From contig JBITNC010000001.1 of the NCBI GenBank assembly GCA_050084985.1, positions 95,232,001-95,296,000 on the forward strand: a stretch of 64,000 nt of DNA. Reading direction: 5' to 3'. Of this stretch, positions 60,315-64,000 are shown piece by piece. The stretch's first letter is position 1. The number at the start of each line of letters is the position of its first letter. The stretch comes from Nageia nagi (lineage: Eukaryota > Pinophyta). The notes under the pieces are model-generated. The model saw nothing but the letters and a program-made list of their open reading frames with translations. It did not search any database and was not told the origin of the DNA. Both the position numbers and the translations under genes were made by a program.

Positions 60315-61897
60315 AGTTGAGATTATCTTGGGGCTGTTTAATGTTCTTTTGAAAGAAGACAAGATGACACATATATGAAGAAAAGGCCCAAGTTTAGATT
60401 TTGTTGATCAAGAGAGGGATTGTAAAAAAACCTTCAAAAATGGAAAGTGTAAGAATGTTCAAATAATAACATAGCACTAAGTTTGTATTTAATTTGTAGT
60501 TTCTTTCAATATTGATCAACATTTGAAATATGCAAAGAGTTCATTATTATTTGATCTAATAATCTTTGAAGAGTGAAGTAAAGTTGGGATCACAATAATG
60601 ATGAAATGGAGGTTCACTAATCATTATCTAAGTTGTACTAAACATTGATAGCTTAGAGAATAATTTGCAGACCTAGTTTAGTTGGTTGAGAAGGTATTTC
60701 AAAGATTTTTAGATGTTATAATTTTTGCTAAGAGAATTATAAATTCTACCTTATTTTTTGTACTCTCTCCTTTTAATTAATTGACCATTGAAGGTTTTCA
60801 TAAGAGGGGATATTGATTCCTCATAAAGTCCCTAAGTGTTTAGGGACCAAATTTCCACTCATTAGATATGTTTGATCTAAAATGGATCATATGAATGAAT
60901 ACCAAATATCATTTAAGTGAGAACTTGGTACATTCTCATTCTTGGATGGTATTTAGAATATTTTGTACTAGTTTGTCAAAATTTATGACTAGAAAATAGA
61001 TCAATTATTTTTATGAAGGTATAAATTTTGATAAATATGTATAATTGAGTTTATTCTTTTTTAACTAGATAGTGATCAAAGATACCTTTCCAATGAGTAT
61101 ATGCATTCCTATCTTTCTCCAAGATTTGATCACCATCTAAAGCATTTTACATAAAACTATTAAAACTACCAAAACAAACATTGATAGTAGCACCTATGCT
61201 CTATGCTAGTATTTTTTAGCAACTTGGATGTGGGATTTTAAATTTGATTATTTTGACATGTTTTTATATAAAAAATAATTTTATGCATCAAGTACTACTA
61301 AAAAATACTAGCACTAACAAATGATATATAAAACCTAACATAATGATCTAATACTTGACCTGACATTTGAGTGGACACCCAATTATACCAATGCCAATGC
61401 TGATATTACTAACAATGCTAAGGTTAACATCAACATTGGATAAACAAAATATGTACAAGAAAAATATGAAGTAGTTCAGCTCATTTTGAAGCATTGGAAA
61501 CTTGAAGGAACATTGGTTTTGAATCCGTTTATCTCCCTAATGAGTTTATAAAATAATCTAACAATCAAAGAGGAGGATACAATAAGCATAAGATATGGAA
61601 AAGGCTTAGTGAGGTGACTCTTATATGGGATTACTTGTTCTACTATTGGTAGAGTATGAGGTTGTTGATAGAGAAAAAAATACTATTGAAGATAGAGAAC
61701 TTCATAAGAAGGAATAACCTTACCCATCACCATGTTGTAATATTGATTAGATGATTTGAATGTCATATCCATCCAAATCAAGTTGTATAGACATAGTATA
61801 AAATGAATAGTCATTATGTGCTATTTTTTTCTTATGTAGTAGATAGATCAATGATGTAATAGTGGTAGTTTCATTGTTGAGAAAATGATAGTTCTGG

Positions 61898-62117
61898 ATC
61901 ATGGGATGATAAATATAAAAAAGAATATATTGTTGCAAATACTAGCACTAGTGCTAGGTTCATTACTATATTTTAGCAATTTTGCATCATACCATGTGTC
62001 AATCCATATCATGGGATGATAAATATAAAAAAGAATATATTGTTGCAAATACTAGCACTAATGCTAGGTTCATTACTATATTTTAGCAATTTTGCATCAT
62101 ACCATGTGTCAATCCAT
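61898..62117. repeat. 110-bp tandem duplication across a transposon end
   Basis: 61898-62007 and 62008-62117 are identical except for one base. The unit contains 63 bases of LTR and the first 47 bases of the CACTA-type element, so the element's left end is present twice. Confidence 0.95.
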
Positions 62118-63187
62118 AGTATTGTTTAAAACAAAAATTGCATAAATCATGACACATCAATTGATAATAAAGTGTCATTTGTAGCATCAAGTATAGTATC
62201 ATTCCTTGCATCATATATCAATTTATGAGCATCAAATAATTAATCCTATACATGATGTATAAATTATCATGTAAAGTATAAAAAATACAAGTATATATCA
62301 AAATTATAGGAATGAGGATTTGCATCTTGTCAAACAATTAATCTGTCTTCTCTATGCTTCCATATTTTGTATATATGTCTAGCAAGGTACTCACAACCAT
62401 AACATTTGATAATTTTTTTTATTTTAAAGTCTTTGATGTATGTGTAAACCCTTTTGTAAATCTCTTAGTTTGGTGCATGCTTTGAGGATGTTGGAAAAGG
62501 TGAATTCATTTGGTTGGACTACTATTGATGTTTATTGCATTTGGTGAAATAATTTCAATGCTTGTTGAGGAAAGTCATATCTTTGGTAACCTAAAATTAT
62601 CATATTCCATGAGCATATAGTCAAAAACTTCATGGGCATCCACCAAAATTTGAGGGCCTCCTCTACCAAAATTCGTTGGTGGTTGAAGCATGTAATGCAT
62701 ATTTTTCTTACCATAAAATGCATATACACACTACTATCTACATTCTCCAACTTGTCTTCATCTCTTGAAAACTTGTATCACTAAAAATGTTGACTTGTAT
62801 CCCTAATAATGCCCTTATAAAGTACAAGCACCTTTATTTACTTATCAATGACATCATACCCACCATTAAAACTCTATCGTCAATCAAGGAAATGAATCAA
62901 TGATCAATAAAGGATCAAGCCATGATATGTGTGCCTGATCTATACCTTTTTTTTTTTCTATTCCACATATCACTTTATTCATTGGTTGATGCACTAATAT
63001 GAATCAAGCAATGTGTCAAATAATGTCTCAAGTAATGCATCATCCAAAGCATCAACCAATGCATCAAAAAAATAGTTTTATCTAGATTGATGTAGACATG
63101 CGAAATAGTGATGTATATTGAATCAGGGCATAAAAATGCAATTTTATAATGCATGGTATGATGCAAAATTGCTAAAATGTAGTAGTG
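61961..63187. mobile_element. CACTA-type element, non-autonomous, carrying a PPR gene fragment
   Basis: Terminal inverted repeats of 36 bases (61961-61996 and 63152-63187) match at 34 positions. The right end read inward begins CACTACTACATTTTAGCA and the left end begins CATTACTATATTTTAGCA. A 3-base duplication GTT (61958-61960 and 63188-63190) flanks it, and the sister LTR shows the empty site. CACTA ends plus a 3-base duplication define the CACTA (En/Spm) superfamily. Subterminal regions hold many TGCATCA/TGATGCA words, as expected for transposase-binding sites. No transposase is present. The middle is PPR sequence. Confidence 0.85.
62300..62770 (-). pseudogene. PPR gene fragment captured in the CACTA-type element
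   Basis: The minus strand reads ICSWNMIILGYQRYDFPQQA and LKLFHQMQ (62640-62535). It continues in a shifted frame with QPNEFTFSNILKACTKLRDL and GLHIHQ (about 62510-62440), then VVSTLLDIYTKYGSIEKTD and LFDKMQI (62390-62310). Order and spacing are those of a plant PLS-class PPR protein, with about 1.5 motif triplets covered. A 72-codon piece (62750-62532) is open. It is not a close copy of the PPR pseudogene at 3775-5260, so the donor gene lies elsewhere. Confidence 0.8.
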
Positions 63188-63450
63188 GTTGAGTGCTAGT
63201 GCTACTATAACAGTAGAAGAAATAAGTATTCACCTAATTTTGGATGAGCTTGGAGGAGCCAAAGGATGTACTCTTACATTGAGAGGAGCCTTTATAAAAC
63301 TATTTATGTTCTTTATGTGGATGTGCATTTACAATTAGAATAGGTGCACATTACAAATATATAGAGCATTGAGAAAATGGAAAAGCAATAAAATCATAAA
63401 TATGTATTTGATATTTTCTTATAAGCTATAAACATTAGAAAATTATAGAT

Positions 63451-64000
63451 TTATTTGAGCCTTGATTGAGAGGTTAAGTAGGACCATCTCTTGATTCAAC
63501 AAAAAGAAATTTGGAATGAGAAGAGACCAAATAGGGATAACCCTTGAGATGATTGATGGATAGAACCTTAAAGGGGAATGTTTTCCTCTTACAAAACTTA
63601 AACTAAATAAGATAATACTTATCTTTAAGGTTAAGAGAGGGTAACCTTGGAAGTGATAATTAAACAATGAAGTGTTGAGTAATATGAGCTTCTTGATCAA
63701 TATGAAATTAAACTTGAAGGATGAAAATGAGTTTAGAAGTATGCTCATAATTAAATGAATAATATTAGGAGATATTGAGATTAAATAATCAATTATACCA
63801 TTGATAAATTGATAAAACACTCCCCTATGTATGAATTGAGAGTGATGGACTAAATGTATACCCTTATGGGTGATGTAATGATCTTATTTAAGAGTAGGTG
63901 AAGATAAGTGAGATTATTGGAGAAATTATTCAATTATGAACTTGCATATCAAGTGTGATGAAAACCTATATTGAACCAATTCAATTTCAAGGAGGAATGT
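63451..64000. other. AT-rich sequence with no recognised gene
   Basis: A 125-codon minus frame (63820-63443) is open, but it is hydrophobic, low in complexity and resembles nothing I know. I regard it as chance in AT-rich DNA. Confidence 0.4.

Larger units (their letters stand above)
58631..63450 (+). mobile_element. Non-autonomous LTR element with long LTRs and about 0.5 kb inside
   Basis: A left LTR (58631-60299) and a right LTR (60814-63450, enlarged by an inserted DNA element) share long colinear blocks, for example TCCAATGAGTATATGCAT / CAATGAGTATATGCAT, GAGTATGAGGTTGTTGATAG and TTATGTTCTTTATGTGGATG. The left LTR is followed by the primer site TGGTGTCAGAGC at 60302, and the right LTR is preceded by the purine tract AAGAGGGGA near 60802. 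The 510-base interior codes for nothing recognisable. Outer LTR edges are approximate; no target duplication was found. Confidence 0.7.
60814..63450 (+). repeat. Right LTR, interrupted by a CACTA-type element
   Basis: LTR sequence occupies 60814-61960 and 63188-63450. The last bases are diverged from the left LTR, so the end is approximate. Confidence 0.65.

Noticed and set aside
63443-63820. 125-codon minus-strand open frame
   Set aside because: Hydrophobic, Leu/Ile/Phe-rich and low in complexity, which is what the complement of A-rich DNA gives; no family resemblance.
1-64000. CRISPR arrays, bacterial operons, rRNA and true tRNA genes
   Set aside because: None seen. The tandem arrays have no spacers, and all identifiable coding remains are eukaryotic plant genes or retroelements.

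Overview
The window is a piece of plant nuclear DNA. It is very AT-rich and I see no intact gene in it. Evidence for a plant: decayed plant-type pentatricopeptide repeat (PPR) coding sequence in two places, a strictosidine-synthase-like gene remnant, Ty1/copia and Ty3/gypsy retrotransposons with initiator-tRNA-Met type primer sites, a CACTA-type DNA element and tRNA-derived SINEs. The density of old, nested, large LTR elements with no living gene in 64 kb suggests a large genome such as a gymnosperm; that placement is an inference.

Layout. 1-0.3 kb: start of a minus-strand copia element running off the window. 0.95-5.26 kb: a minus-strand PPR pseudogene split by a small non-autonomous LTR element (1.13-3.77 kb). 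6.3-7.1 kb: a SINE with an 11-bp target duplication and a strictosidine-synthase-like pseudogene. 8.2 kb: a gag scrap. 9.26-11.25 kb: a second small minus-strand LTR element. 11.9-12.6 kb: nested inverted repeats and an 11-unit 24-bp minisatellite. 16.3-17.8 and 24.34-25.45 kb: two parts of one plus-strand gypsy element, separated by a minus-strand gypsy fragment (17.8-about 23.6 kb, flank to 24.3 kb). 25.455-39.269 kb: a copia element with about 2-kb LTRs and 5-bp target duplications; its left LTR is itself interrupted by a 4.36-kb unidentified insertion with 8-bp target duplications. 40.6-41.35 kb: a 92-bp satellite organised as a 184-bp dimer. 41.5-55.68 kb: a 14.2-kb gypsy element with both LTRs, a second RNase H upstream of reverse transcriptase, and a long extra coding region after integrase. 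55.74-56.4 kb: a 64-bp tandem array split by a SINE. 58.63-63.45 kb: a non-autonomous LTR element with long LTRs; its right LTR holds a 1.2-kb CACTA-type element carrying a PPR gene fragment.

All retroelement reading frames carry stops and frameshifts, often TAG where the family has Gln (CAG), as expected from deamination of methylated cytosine. Several catalytic residues are lost. Nothing here looks able to move on its own. The main value of the window is the readable insertion order, with three cases where a sister LTR or the interrupted reading frame shows the empty site, and the unusual layout of the 14-kb gypsy element.
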